The notes under the pieces were generated by a model. That model had not been told where the DNA came from. It saw only the letters and a list, made by a program, of their open reading frames with translations, and searched no databases. This document shows positions 19,995 to 31,326 of a stretch of 64,000 bases of DNA, piece after piece (the stretch's first letter is position 1; every line of letters starts with the position of its first letter). Source of the DNA: Symbiodinium microadriaticum (lineage: Eukaryota > Sar > Dinophyceae > Suessiales > Symbiodiniaceae); assembly GCA_001939145.1 (NCBI GenBank), contig LSRX01000166.1:793008-857007 (forward strand), read 5' to 3'. Made by a program: the position numbers and the translations under genes.

Positions 19995-20549
19995 CTTGTC
20001 GGGTTGGGAGGTTTGGTTTAGGGTTTAGGGTTTAGGGTTTAGGGTTTAGGGTTTAGGGTCTATAGGGGGCAATGAGGGTTTAGAGGGTTTAGAGGGTTTA
20101 GGGGGTTTAGGGGCTTCGGGTTTAGAGGATTTAGGGGGTTTAGGGCCTGGGGTTTGAGGTTCAGGGTTTCGGGTTTGGGGTTTAGGGTTTGGGGCTTCAG
20201 GATGAGGGCTTGGGGATGCTTTGGGTTTGGGGTTTAGGGCTCAGGGTCTGGAGTTTGGTGTTCAGGGTTCCCGTCAAGTTTCTTCAAATGGCTTTACTAG
20301 GGTTCCTCCAGAGATTGTTTTTGGTCTTCCTTGAAGCGTTCTGTAGGGGTTTAGTCGGCCTGATGGAGAAAATGTGATTTTTTCAAAAAACATAGGAACC
20401 CAACGCAGAAGGCTGAGAGGGTAAGTAGAGGACCAACCCTAAACCCCTAAACCCCTAAACCCCTAAACTCCAAACCCGTAAACCCGTAAACCCCTAAACC
20501 CCTAAACCCCTAAACCCTAAACCCCTAAACCCCTAAACCCCTAAACCCT

Positions 20550-21148
20550 NNNNNNNNNNNNNNNNNNNNNNNNNNNNNNNNNNNNNNNNNNNNNNNNNNN
20601 NNNNNNNNNNNNNNNNNNNNNNNNNNNNNNNNNNNNNNNNNNNNNNNNNNNNNNNNNNNNNNNNNNNNNNNNNNNNNNNNNNNNNNNNNNNNNNNNNNNN
20701 NNNNNNNNNNNNNNNNNNNNNNNNNNNNNNNNNNNNNNNNNNNNNNNNNNNNNNNNNNNNNNNNNNNNNNNNNNNNNNNNNNNNNNNNNNNNNNNNNNNN
20801 NNNNNNNNNNNNNNNNNNNNNNNNNNNNNNNNNNNNNNNNNNNNNNNNNNNNNNNNNNNNNNNNNNNNNNNNNNNNNNNNNNNNNNNNNNNNNNNNNNNN
20901 NNNNNNNNNNNNNNNNNNNNNNNNNNNNNNNNNNNNNNNNNNNNNNNNNNNNNNNNNNNNNNNNNNNNNNNNNNNNNNNNNNNNNNNNNNNNNNNNNNNN
21001 NNNNNNNNNNNNNNNNNNNNNNNNNNNNNNNNNNNNNNNNNNNNNNNNNNNNNNNNNNNNNNNNNNNNNNNNNNNNNNNNNNNNNNNNNNNNNNNNNNNN
21101 NNNNNNNNNNNNNNNNNNNNNNNNNNNNNNNNNNNNNNNNNNNNNNNN
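20550..21148. other. Assembly gap, 599 N
   Basis: A run of 599 Ns is flanked on both sides by near-perfect CCCTAAA-type arrays (CCCCTAA on the left, CCCTAAA on the right). The assembler probably failed across a longer homogeneous heptad array. Confidence 0.98.
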
Positions 21149-21420
21149 CCCTAAACTTTAAAGCCCTAAACCCCAAAACCCTAAACCCAAAAAACCCTAA
21201 ACTTTAAGGTCTGCTCCTGAATCTTAAGGGGCTTCTGGAGTCTCTGGGAAGAGTTTGGGGCTCAAGCTTGAGGGTTTAGGGTTGAGGGTTTAGGGTTTAG
21301 GGTTTAGGGTTTAAGGTTTAGGGTTTAGGGTTTAGGGTTCAAGGTTTAGGGTTTAGGGTTTAGGGTTTAGGGGCGGCTCTGAAGGGAATTTTGGGGCTTT
21401 TGTGGGTGGTTTTGGTAGAG

Positions 21421-21517
21421 GAGCTCTCTAAATGAGGGTCCCTTTGTAGGTCCCCGACATAGTACGGCACCCTTACAAAAAGGACCCCCAGAAAGGGACC
21501 GAAATGTAGAAAACTAC
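21421..21517. mobile_element. Small inverted-repeat element, family C, copy 3
   Basis: It starts CTCTAAATGAGGGTCCCTTT and ends AAAGGGACCGAAATGTAGA, with the core AGTACGGCACCCTTACAAAAA. Same orientation as copy 1; ends match well over about 18 bases. Confidence 0.75.
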
Positions 21518-21674
21518 GCCTTTGGGGCATAGGGTTCAGGGCTTTTGAGTTTCCAGAAGACGAGGGTAAGACTATCTTTAACAGAAGCTAGGGTTTAGGG
21601 TTTAGGGTTTAGAAATTATGCGTTTAGAAATTATGCCTACGTTGGGAACTTAGATGCGCCCAGATTCTGCACAG

Positions 21675-21772
21675 TCCCGGGTCCATCTCGAAGTGACTTT
21701 ACTCTGGATCAAAGACCTGCCCGCGGCCTGGCAGTCCTCAACCTTTTCGGCGGTGCCACAGCCGCAGAGGAG
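21675..21772 (+). CDS. Candidate plus-strand exon, possible methyltransferase motif
   Basis: A CTGCACAG acceptor, then SDFTLDQRPARGLAVLNLFG, GATAAEE, ends at GAG/GTAAAG. RGLAVLNLFGG resembles motif I of cytosine-5 DNA methyltransferases (xLxVLxLFxG), but nothing else supports that. The minus strand is also open here, so strand and identity are uncertain. Confidence 0.3.
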
Positions 21773-22322
21773 GTAAAGTGTCGCCCAGCAGTGCGGCGAG
21801 AGGCGATAGTGATGCATGGTACGAGGTATCAGAGAGCTGTATACCCCAGGCGGTGTATACTACGTAAAGTGAAGCAAGAAGCATGAGCAGCTGCGGCGCA
21901 GCCCTGAGCCGTTCGGGAAGGTGTTAAGAAATCGGTGTTAGAAAGGATTCTAGAGGGGCTTCTATACAGGACCTCAAAAAGCTTGAAGGGGATATTTTAG
22001 GGTTTAGGGTTTAGGGTATAAGGTGCTTGCAAGATTTTACACTCGAGTCAACTGCCCAAGCGCCCGGTGCAGAAGCGTGAATGCTCTGCAGATTAGTCTG
22101 TCAGACGTACTCGTCGTGCTGCCTCTATCGAAACCCAGAAAAAAAAACGTAGCAATTTGGAGGAGCGTGTTAAAGTTTTACAACCCCTCCTGAACTCCCA
22201 CCCTGAATCCTGGAATGACTGATAGAACCCTATAGACGCCCTCAAAAAAAGACTTTTCGTACCCTCCACCTAGAAAGTTTAGGGTTTAGGGGTTTAGGGG
22301 TTTAGGGTTTAGGGTTTAGGGT

Positions 22323-22416
22323 TCCCCGGCCCGGATGTGCTCTGCGCCTGCCGCAACTCGGCGGCCAGGGGCGTCTCGCCCGCGAAACTCAAGGCTTCCA
22401 GCATGGCCTTCTTCCT
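22323..22416 (-). CDS. Candidate exon, helical, unknown protein
   Basis: A TTTTGCAG acceptor precedes RKKAMLEALSFAGETPLAAE, then LRQAQSTSG; the frame then enters heptads. Convincing as coding; family not recognised. Confidence 0.55.
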
Positions 22417-22586
22417 CTGCAAAAACAAAACCAGATGCTTTGGTATAGAAGCTTTGTGTATAGGACTGTCATAAGGGCCTCATGACGGGTTTTTGAATGG
22501 CGTTAGAAGGGTTTTTGCCTTAGTTTCGGCAAAGAGTTTATGAAGGCGTTGCAACTTTTTTGTTTAGGGTTGGCCACGACGCAGAC

Positions 22587-22717
22587 CCTGTGGCACACAT
22601 GCAACCGCGACTCCAGACGGGCAAAGATCCTTCACACGTGCAGCGTAGAGAGCAAAGACGACGTGAACCCTGACATGTAAGATGTACTTTGAAGCCGCAA
22701 ACAGGCCAAGCAAGTCC
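22587..22717 (-). CDS. Candidate exon of 131 bases, unknown protein
   Basis: After GATCTCAG the minus strand reads DLLGLFAASKYILHVRVHVV, FALYAARVKDLCPSGVAVAC, ending near CAGG/GTCTGC. It contains no ATG, so simple ORF finding misses it. The hydrophobic stretches may be buried strands or a membrane segment. Lies downstream (in transcript sense) of the exon candidate at 23.04-23.11 kb. Confidence 0.55.
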
Positions 22718-23040
22718 CTGAGATCGGGTCATACAGCCGTCCTCCTGAGACCTTTGCATAGTTCACACCCTAAAACCCAAGTCGAAGACCCGAGCAACTT
22801 AAAGCCCCACGAGCACGAAACCTCCCAAACAAGGACCAGGCCCAGAGCCGGAATCCCAACACCCTCAACCCGGATTACAACCCCTGAGCCCTAGAAGCCC
22901 TGAACTCCTGAAGCCGTTAGAATCTCAGAACCCTCAAAGACTCCCTTGAAAATCCTTGAAAAAAACCACTTAACTAGACGGTAAAAAACCCTTAAAGCAT
23001 TAAAACAACCCTTAAAGCATTAAAGCAACCCTTAATGCCC

Positions 23041-23107
23041 GAGCCGTACGTCCGATGGCCTGGCGCACTCGTCGCAGCCACAGCCGGCCATGCTTGACCA
23101 TGCCCAT
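23041..23107 (-). CDS. Candidate exon, basic helix
   Basis: The minus strand reads GMVKHGRLWLRRVRQAIGRT between heptad-rich flanks. Strongly basic. No clear donor. Confidence 0.45.
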
Positions 23108-24461
23108 TAAGGGTCTACGGGTTTAAGGGTTGAGGGCTTTAGGGGTTTAGGGTTTAGAGGTTTAGGGGTGTAGGGGTTTAGGGGTTTAAGGGTTCAGGGG
23201 TTTAGGGTTGAGGGTTTAATAAAGGCTTTTCGTAGGGGTTTCGTGCAGTTTCCGTTCGACAGGGCGGTATACGATGCTATACTGTATAGGGTCTTGTAGA
23301 GCTTCATGCAAGGAAGGTCTTCTCAGGGCTTTTGCACGTTTCCAGGGCTTAGACTTGCGGGTCCTTTGGAGAATCCTTGTATACAAGATCATACTCTAGG
23401 TTCCCCAGTAGCCCCTTTACAATAAGGGTGTCTCTTTTCCTACTAATTGGTTTTAATAAGGGAACCCAAAACGACAAAGGGCAAAAGGGTACTACTGGGG
23501 AGCCGAGTACGTACTTCTTTGGGGAGGTCTCTTGAGGTACCCTACATTACCTACATTCAGCTTTTACGCCTCTTCTTCGGAGATGTGCACAACTTGCTCT
23601 CCACGAAACTTCCTTGCTTTAGGGTTTAGGGAGTGGTTCTTAGGGCTTAGGTTTAGGGCTTAGGGTTTTGGGTTCAGGGTTTAGGTGCCTTGCTCCATGT
23701 CTACCTTCCCCACGCTTTCACAATTGAAGGTCGTCGGTGTCTTCGAGTTCTAGGCTTTAAACTTAAAGTCTAAGCCCTCTAACTCCAACCCCTAAACCCT
23801 AAACCTTGAAACGAAAAGATTAGGCTCGAAGAGTCGCAAAAGGTCGCCTTTGGCTCAAGATCACCCTGGAGCCGGAAAAAAAAGCCCACGAGGGAGGTAA
23901 GGCTTAGGTTTTAGGGTTTTAGGTTTAGGTTCTAGGTTTTAGGGTTTAGGGTTTAAGTGCAGTGTTTACGGATTAGACATTAAGACATGAAAAAAACAGC
24001 TGGCACTAGGCTAGGGTCCCTTGAAGGGTTCTTCTGAGCGTTGCTAGACCGTTTTGGTGTAGTGGTTCTGGTGGGGTTCTGGGTGTGTTTTTATGCAAAC
24101 ATCCAATAGGGGAGCCCGAAGGAGTAGCACTACTAATTCTTCCGACCCCTATAGTACCCTCGAAGGAAATGCCCATTCAGACAACCCTGTAAACACCTTC
24201 CAGACAACCCTTGAAAGCAGGGGGGTGCAAGCTCAAGGCAAAAAGCAAAGACGATCTCCATGGCTGAAGCCCTAGAGGTGGATCTCACATACTCCATTCT
24301 TCTGGCGAAAATGCCACGGCGCAACACAAGGCATGTCGGCATTCCAAAGGGAAAACTAGGTTAGGTGTTGATGCACATTGCTTCTACCCAGGCGGATAAG
24401 CGGATGTTCAAATCATTATTTCTCATCTCATCTCATCTCATTGTAAGAACGAGCACATTCA

Positions 24462-24503
24462 TCAGCTGTCGTCGTCGTCATAGTCATCGTCGACGTGCTC
24501 TGT
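24462..24503 (-). CDS. Candidate terminal exon with acidic tail
   Basis: GTTTCCAG is followed by TEHVDDDYDDDDS and a TGA stop at 24464-24462. A short acidic C-terminus after a good acceptor looks like the last exon of a minus-strand gene. Joining it directly to the kinesin exon at 24918 breaks frame, so another exon would lie between, or it belongs to another gene. Confidence 0.45.
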   Translation of the reverse strand, partial: TEHVDDDYDDDDS

Positions 24504-24754
24504 CTGGAAACTCAGGGGAGCTTGTAGTGTAGGAGCCATAAGAATTGGAATAGGGTTTTGGAGTCCATTATTGCTTATGCCAAGCAACCCTAAGGAGCAG
24601 TATTGGCAGTCCTAAACCGCGATTAAACCCCTGAACAACTCACAAAGCCCGCAAAGGAACCGCAAGGAATAATATGGGCCAACATAGGTGACGATTTCCC
24701 CCAAGGGTCCATGTACCCAAATAGTATATACTTTGGCCCAAAATACCTCCAAAG

Positions 24755-24800
24755 TATATACCCCTTGGGGTAGCCCTATATATACCCCTTGGGGTAGCCC
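24755..24800. repeat. Short tandem repeat TATACCCCTTGGGGTAGCCC
   Basis: Two adjacent copies of a 20-base unit, each containing the palindrome CCCCTTGGGG, lie in otherwise unremarkable sequence. Confidence 0.7.
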
Positions 24801-24917
24801 TAAACTAATTGATGTCAAACCCTGGAACCTAAACCCTAAATCCTAAACCCCCGAAACTAATCTAAGGGTTTAGGGGTTTAGGGTTTAGGATCTGATGACC
24901 CAGGTCTTCTACAGTAC

Positions 24918-25470
24918 TTCTCGCAAAGGCCGAGGACGAAGCCATGACAGCTCTGGCATTTCCACCCAATGCATCCTGGGGGTCAGCACAAGCTTTACGA
25001 CATCAGGGGTATGTGGGTTTAGGGCTTAGGGTCTCTGGGCTTAGGGTTTTAGGATGTAGGGTGTAGGGCTTAGGGTTCTAGGGTTTAGGGTTTAGGGCTT
25101 TCAGGTTATAGGGTGTAGGGCTTTAGGGTATTAGGGGTTTAAGGTTTAGGATTTAGGGTTTGGGTTGTGCGGGAATGTAAAGCCCTAAACCCTCATCCCT
25201 AAATCCGAGATCGGGTTTTGCCGAACAACCCAAAATCTCCAAACCTGCAATCATACACACTAGATCACTAAAAGTCACACTACAATGCCTGAGTCCACGA
25301 AACGTTGCTAGTTCTAGTATTGGCAGTAGCAGCCGTAGTAGTAGCAGCAGTACTGGTAGTGGAAGCAGCGGTACTTTGAAAATAAAAAGACCAGAGTAGT
25401 AGGAGGAGGGGGAGAAGTAGGAGAAGAACGAGTAGCAAGAGAAAGCAGAGTAGCAGGACTAGCACAAGTT

Positions 25471-25522
<52 letters not shown>

Positions 25523-27997
25523 CCGTCGTGTTCGTAGTAGTGGTAGTAGCAGCAGCGGAAGCAGCAGAAGTGTCAGCAGCGGCAGTAGTAGCCGTTGTTG
25601 TTGTCGTCGTTGTGGCACCCTAAGCCCTGTTCTGGTGTTTGCAGACCAAGGGACAACTAGAACCGTCGTGGACACAATCCGTAGAGTTGAATGCACTGCT
25701 GTTGCAATTTCATGTAGAGTTGCCGCGCCATACGTCCACGCCTGTTTGTATGTACTCACGAACGTTGCTACTCGCGCTTTTTCTTGTCGCGCCGGGTGAC
25801 TGCACGAAGAAGTGCTTCGAGAAGTACCACAACTTGTGATTATGGGGGGAAGAAGAATAACGACTGCGCAATGCTCTCTGCAAAGCTCAGATGTTCCTCC
25901 TCTCTTCATCCCTATAGAAGCCGCAAAATCCGCGCACACAGAACCCAACATCTCCCTCTACGTCCTTTTTTGCAACCCCCCCCCCCTCCTATTGCAGACC
26001 CTGCACCCGAACCCTAAACCCTCGGCTTTAGGTTAAAGGTGACTAACCCCCCACCCCTAATCACATCCAACTCGCCCACAGGCCCCAAATAATGAAAATT
26101 TGACAATTAAAGCCAACACCCTCTTCAGTAGCCCTTCAAGACAGCTCTAGCGCGCAAAGCATGGGAAATTGAATAGAGAGAATAGGGGTCTTGCGGTATG
26201 CTACAGTGTCATTACCTTTGAAAAAGAGGGAGTGCTGAATGCTGCTACTTATTCAGACCCCGTACCATAGGGTGTTGCTGCGTTGTGTTTCGGGATCCAG
26301 GGCTTGGGCTAACAGTTCCAAGGTTGCGGAGGAATTGTGAAACCTGAAACCCAGACACTCAACCCTAAACCAAATGGCCTGAAACCCTCAAACCCTAACC
26401 CCTAAACCCTACGACCTATAGAACCCCCTAGCACCTTATACCCCGTAACGCTCAAACCGTCAAACCCTAAACCCTATACTACGTAACCTGAAACCCTCAA
26501 TCCTCAAGCCCTAAACCCAAAAAACCCTGTAACCTGAAACCCTCAGACCCTAGACTTGGTCGCCTTGAGGGCCTTCGTGAGGAAGGAGTTCCGGTAAGGA
26601 ACCATGCCACTCTTCCTTGGCTTTGGGGCTTGGGTTTAGGGTTTAGGGTCTCGGGGGCTTAGGGTGTACAGTAGAGCTTCGAGTTCAGGGTGTGGGTGTT
26701 ACAGCAGGGTTTCGGGCTTTGGGGTTGTGGCGGTTGTGGGTTTGGGGTTTAGGCTTCTATGCCATTCTTCCTTGCAAGAGGGTGGGATGCCACGATGTTT
26801 CTGTTGGATTGAGAGAAGGGTTGGGTTTAGGGCTTGCGATTGAGGGTTGAGGGTTTAGGGTTTAGGTTTGAGGGCCTAGGGCTTAAGGTTTCAAATACGG
26901 TTTGGAAGAGACTTCAAGAGTGTGTGCTGACATGTTCTACAACCCCGAACCCACAACACACCGCCATATAGACACCAAAACTTAAATCTCAAACACTGTG
27001 TTCCCGTTGCATTTAACGGGATACAACGGGTTACTGGTGGGTGGCACGGCTTCTGTAAGGGTTACGGTTGCTATACGGGCAGTATAACGAGTTTCGAAAC
27101 CCACCTTAAGCTATGGTGCCCTTAAGTTACCTCAGAGTACCCCCCAATATTTAGCTTCGCTTACCCCTTAGAGTACCCTTATGTCACTCTTACCCTTAAG
27201 CGTGCCCTTAGCCCTTATGACCCCTTTTCGTTTGGCCAGAAGATCGCCGAGAGACTTGTTCAGGGCATTGATGACGCTTTCCAACATGTGCCTGGGTTTA
27301 GGATTTGGGGTTTAGGGTTTAGGGTCTAGGGTTTACTGGCTTAGGGTTTGGGGTTAAGGGCTTTGGGCTTGGGGGTTTCTGGGCTTGGCTGTTTAGGTGT
27401 TTACGGCTTAGGGTTGATGTGGGTGGTTGGTCCGTCGCAATAGCGAAACATGAAGTTGCAGGGATGTAAGGTCTAGACCTTTGTGTTTATCGCTTCGTGG
27501 CTTTAGGGTTTGGGTTTGGGTTATGGACCTAAAGGGTTTAAGGGATTAGGGGTGTGTCGCTTCGGGCGGGACGGGTCAAGTCACAACATGAGGCACCAAG
27601 ACAGATTCTAAAGAGTATCACTAGCATCTTCCGTAAGAGCGACACCGAAAAGACCTAACAGTGGACTCGCAATGTTCTGAAATGCACAAAGAATGTCGCA
27701 GTCCTCATTCCGACGTTGACACCGTTTTGGGGACTCGACCACTTGAGGTTTACGCTGAAAGCCTGAACATTACCCACCCACCCATAGAAGCCCTGTAACC
27801 CTTTCATACCCTTGCAAAACGATGAACAAACACCCTACACTCTAAACCCTAAGCCCTAAACCCTTGCAAAACGATGAGAAAAAAAGAAACACCCTCTAAG
27901 ACTGCAAGGCATGCAGAACGAGCTGGGGCTGCAGCAAAGATAGATTGATGGACACGGCCTGGCCCATGAGAACCTCAGCAGTGATCCCTTTTGGGCG
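24918..27997 (-). CDS. Kinesin motor-domain gene, four joined exons
   Basis: Exons 27997-27936, 27291-27222, 26611-26564 and 24975-24918 join without breaking frame. They read RPKGITAEVLMGQAVSINLS, then LHMLESVINALNKSLGDLL, AKRKG, then SGMVPYRNSFLTKALK, then DALGGNARAVMASSS. This follows the kinesin order: the segment after LAGSER, the switch-II helix INxSLxxLxxVIxAL, the VPYRxSxLT motif and the DSLGGN motif. Predicted role: microtubule-based ATP-driven motor. Donors alternate GC, GT, GC, GT. P-loop, switch I and neck exons were not found; they should lie above 28.0 kb and below 24.9 kb. The intron 26563-24976 holds a CAG-rich microsatellite. LTKALKDALGGN in place of LTRLLQDSLGGN marks a diverged family member. 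Confidence 0.85.
25310..25610. repeat. CAG/GTAGCAG trinucleotide microsatellite in a kinesin intron
   Basis: A pure CAG run of about 17 units at 25470-25519 is flanked by degenerate AGT/AGC/AGG triplets. The long minus frame through it (poly-Leu) is repeat-derived. 25630-25950 beside it is unique and open on both strands (plus LALFLVAPGDCTKKCFEK, minus SVCADFAASIGMKRGG) with no decision possible. Confidence 0.85.
27608..27715 (-). CDS. Candidate exon ending in a stop, inside a kinesin intron
   Basis: The minus strand reads RRNEDCDILCAFQNIASPL, LGLFGVALTEDASDTL and TAG at 27610-27608. It lies between kinesin exons that already join in frame, so it is not part of that reading. It may be an alternative exon or chance. 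Confidence 0.3.
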   Translation of the reverse strand, partial: RRNEDCDILCAFQNIASPLLGLFGVALTEDASDTL

Positions 27998-28747
27998 CTG
28001 AAGGCTCTGGGGGCTTTAGGGTTTCGGGTTTAGGTTCGGGCATTGGATTCAGATACATAGCCCCAAAACCCCAAAGCCGAGTTAGGGTTGCATGAACGGG
28101 TTGTGCGACAGATTGGGTTGGGTAGTTTGGGGCTTAGCGTCTAGGTCCAGGGCTTGGGGCTTGCCGAAATGGGTTCAATGGCTTCCGGAACTTCGTGAGG
28201 TTCCCTTAAGGGTAGGGTTTCGGGTTTAGGGCTCCCCCCAAACCCTGACCCCGAAACCGTGGTTTGGGGGAATTACAACAATGGGAAGCCGAAGCTTCGC
28301 AAAATCCTTGTTGCAAGACGCCCCTGACTAAATCCGGGAACCTTCATGCATTGTAAGAAACCTCCATCTTACAAAATGCAGAGCCGCCGTCTACGCACTG
28401 ATAAACTCTAGTCACACGATAGATCCGGAAAGAGGCCATGCACAAACACGATGTCCAGGTTAAATCTAACGTTGATTCGGTGGACAAGAGGTAGGGAGCT
28501 GTGAATCAGACAAAGTAGTTGTGTTCAGGCTTCGTAAAACCTGCCGTGTTGCATAAGCCCTCGGCTACAGTAAGCCCTACAAAATTTTCCTATTCAATCC
28601 CTAAAACCTAATCGTAAACCCTGAACCCTGGACCCTGAACCCTGAGCCCTAAAACCTGGACCTAAACCGTCAGACCTAAACGCTAATGATGCCGATTCCC
28701 TAAATTCACCTCTGTGCTGGCTAGACGCCACTCTAGGGGTTACTATG

Positions 28748-28822
28748 CGCACCCTCATATAGAAGCCTATATATAACTACCAACATTATTCCTTAACTAT
28801 ACTATAAGGGAGCCTACAACCC
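28748..28822. mobile_element. AT-rich inverted-repeat remnant, family D
   Basis: CATATAGAAGCCTATATATAAC...CATTATTCCTTAACTATAC is the reverse complement, with changes, of parts of 29088-29182 (TAGTTAAGGAATCATG...ATATTAGGCTTCTATATG). Related pieces occur at 3060-3135, 8360-8425 and 47340-47450. A fourth degenerate small-element family is likely. Confidence 0.5.
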
Positions 28823-29087
28823 TAAACCCTAAGCCCTAAACCCTTAACCCTAAACCCTTAATCCTTAACCCTTAACCCTAAACCCTAAACCTTTAACCCT
28901 TAACCCTAAGTGGGTAAGAAAACCTTCCGGAAAACCTCCGAGGCAGGTGCCCGACTGTTCTGGGAGCCCGCTTCGTAAGGCTTCCTTGTAATGTTTAGGG
29001 TTTAGGGGGTTAGGGTTAAGGCTTAGGATTTAGGGTTTAAGGGTTTAGGGTGTAATGTTTAGGGTTTTGGGTTTAGGGTTTAGGGCT

Positions 29088-29182
29088 TAATATAGGGGCC
29101 TTAATTATCAAGATAGGGTTTTAGACTCCCTGATAAAATAGTTAAGGAATCATGTTGGTAATTATATTAGGCTTCTATATGA
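29088..29182. mobile_element. AT-rich inverted-repeat remnant, family D, second copy
   Basis: It contains GGGGCCTTAATTATCAAGAT and AGTTAAGGAATC, and ends GGCTTCTATATGAGG, mirroring the element 270 bases to the left. The pair flank a heptad-rich segment. No ORF. Confidence 0.5.
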
Positions 29183-29964
29183 GGGTTTATGGCCTAGTCT
29201 TGGGTTCAAGATTTGGGTTCAGCGCTTTTAAACGTTCAGAACTAGGATCGGGTTGTGGAGGTATATGACATTCTGAAGGCATAAACAGGACAAGAGCCCT
29301 GAGCAATAACTTTGGCAAGTAACTTTTCAGGCCTCGCATTCTACAAAACTCCCAGTTCTGCTGATGGTACACCAAGAGTGATATCGCTTCATTCTCATCT
29401 CAGAGTTGCTGCCTTTCTATATCGAACCAAACCTCACGATGCTGCTCGGTATTCATTGCGCGCGGTCTCAGGATTCAGCAGGATCTTCAAAGCACTTCAG
29501 ATGGCTCTAGGACGGCACATGGGTGAAGGCTTTCAGGCTGGTTTAATGCCCTTCCTTTGCCTAAACCCTAAACCCTTAACCTTTCCAGAGCTTTGCGGCT
29601 ACGTGTGCAGGCTCCTGACGACCAAAACGTTAGTCGCGTCATGCGATCTACTATAACAGCCGTAAAAAACCAGAAAAGGGTTCCTCAAGGTCCCTTACTA
29701 TAGCTATAGTAGAACAACCCCCCAAAACCCTATTCTACTTCTTGTAAGGTCCCTTTGTTATGACCCTGATAGAACCCTTTAAAGAGCCCCTTAAAGGAAC
29801 ACTATATCAGGAAAACCTCGTAAGCCCCATGTTCAATAAAACATCTCTGGGACGCAGCTGTACCTTCAGACCCTGGACCGACTCGGTAATAACAGTAAAG
29901 AAGAATAACACTAAAAATATCACAAGCATAATAACACTAATAAGAGCAGTAACAATAACAGTTG

Positions 29965-30038
29965 TCTAGTAGTAGCAGTAGTAGTAGCAGCAGCAGGTGC
30001 AGCAGTAGTAGTAGTAGTAGTAGTAGTAGTAGCAGCAG

Positions 30039-30080
<42 letters not shown>

Positions 30081-30153
30081 GATTAGCAGTAGAAGTAGCA
30101 GTAGCAGTAGCACTAGCAGTAGCAGTAGCAGTAGCAGTAGCACTAGCAGTAGC

Positions 30154-30185
<32 letters not shown>

Positions 30186-30270
30186 CAGTAGCAGTAGCAG
30201 TAGCAGTAGCAGTAGCAGTAGCAGTAGCAGTAGCAGTAGCAGTAGCAGTAGCAGCAGTCGTAGTAGTAAA
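29965..30270. repeat. AGT/AGC trinucleotide array
   Basis: About 300 bases of AGT and AGC triplets are arranged in blocks: pure AGT runs, then alternating AGTAGC hexamers. All frames are open (poly-Ser, Thr/Ala, Leu) and none should be called coding. Confidence 0.95.
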
Positions 30271-30423
30271 AAGAAAAAACTTTGAAAATTCAGAATAATA
30301 ACAACAAATAGCAGTAATAATAGTAAAAAAGATATCAGTAATAAGCATAATCATAATTACAATGCAACAAGAACTGTTACACCCCAAAAGCCCTAAGCCC
30401 ACAACCCAAAATCGTAAACCCTA

Positions 30424-30424
30424 N
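30424..30424. other. Single undetermined base at an orientation switch
   Basis: One N separates CGTAAACCCTA from a G-rich run GGGGGGGTGGTGGGTTAGGG. The heptad strand flips exactly at this base, so it may mark a contig join. Confidence 0.7.
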
Positions 30425-31264
30425 GGGGGGGGTGGTGGGTTAGGGTTTAGGGTTCAGGGTTTAGGGCGCGTAGGCTTCAGGGTCTAGGGTTCACGGTTTC
30501 GGGTTCAGGGTTTAGGGGGGTTTCTGGTTTGGGGCTTAGAGGTTTTAAGGGTGTTAGGGAGGTGCTACGGTCTTTTAGGGCTTAGTTCTTCACATATCCT
30601 AAACCCTTAAAACTCCTAAACCCGAGACCCCTAAATTCCAAACCCCAAACCCTAACCCTCCAAACCTAAACAATAACCCTAAAACCTCAACTCCACCCTA
30701 AGGGTCCAAAGGAACCAATCATTAGAAACTTAGGTTTCGGATAGTAGTTATGTAGGTATACTATTTGGGAGAACATATGGTTATTAGGTACTTGGACCCT
30801 TAGGGCCACATCCGACACCCAAAGGGCCCCGATGAGGCCGCAGCTCCCACGTACATCTTGTCGTCGCCTCAAGATCAGGAGCGCCCCGGTGGTTCAAGGC
30901 TTTGGTCTGGAGTTTCATTGAAGGCTTTAGGGTTAAGGGGCCTCAGGGGTTTATGGTTAAGGGGTTTAGGGTATAAGGTTTAGACAGAGTAGAGTTTATT
31001 AGGCTTTGGGATTTGGGGTTTGGGGGTTCAGGATTCGGAGGTTTAGGGTTCCATGCGAACCCCCTAAACTCACTAATTACACATGTTCTTCTTCTGTCCT
31101 CATATAAGCCCCCAGCAGTTGACTCTACTTCAACCTAAACCCCTAAAACCCTGCTTGTATCATGCCCTGCGCCGGTATCTTTGTTGTCGCAGTTACTATG
31201 CTGCGGATGCTACATAGCACTGCTGTAGTCGATGATGTACATACATAGGTCTATAAATAGATGT

Positions 31265-31326
31265 GTATATGTATATATATACGCATATATATATATATAT
31301 ATATATATATGTGTATATATATATAT
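31265..31326. repeat. AT dinucleotide microsatellite
   Basis: TATA-rich run with GC and GTG interruptions. The neighbouring 31330-31780 is unique, rich in CACA and TGCATG, and open in several frames without exon signals. Confidence 0.85.

Noticed and set aside
20541-21176. 211-residue ORF across the N run
   Set aside because: It consists almost entirely of undetermined residues.
23849-23859. TTTGGCTCAAG, resembling the 3' end of the dinoflagellate spliced leader, which would suggest a retroposed gene
   Set aside because: Only 11 bases match, and on the minus strand it falls inside a possible coding stretch (VILSQRRPF). A chance hit in 64 kb on two strands is quite possible.
25280-25951. 223-residue minus ORF
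   Set aside because: The C-terminal half is poly-Leu from a CAG microsatellite; the N-terminal part may contain coding sequence but the ORF as a whole is not a gene.
28405-28480. Minus-strand NLDIVFVHGLFPD, like the start of an alpha/beta hydrolase
   Set aside because: Too short, no nucleophile motif (GxSxG) found in the neighbourhood, and two other frames are open.
29920-30402. 160-residue minus ORF rich in Ala/Thr
   Set aside because: It translates AGT/AGC triplets and has no non-repetitive core.
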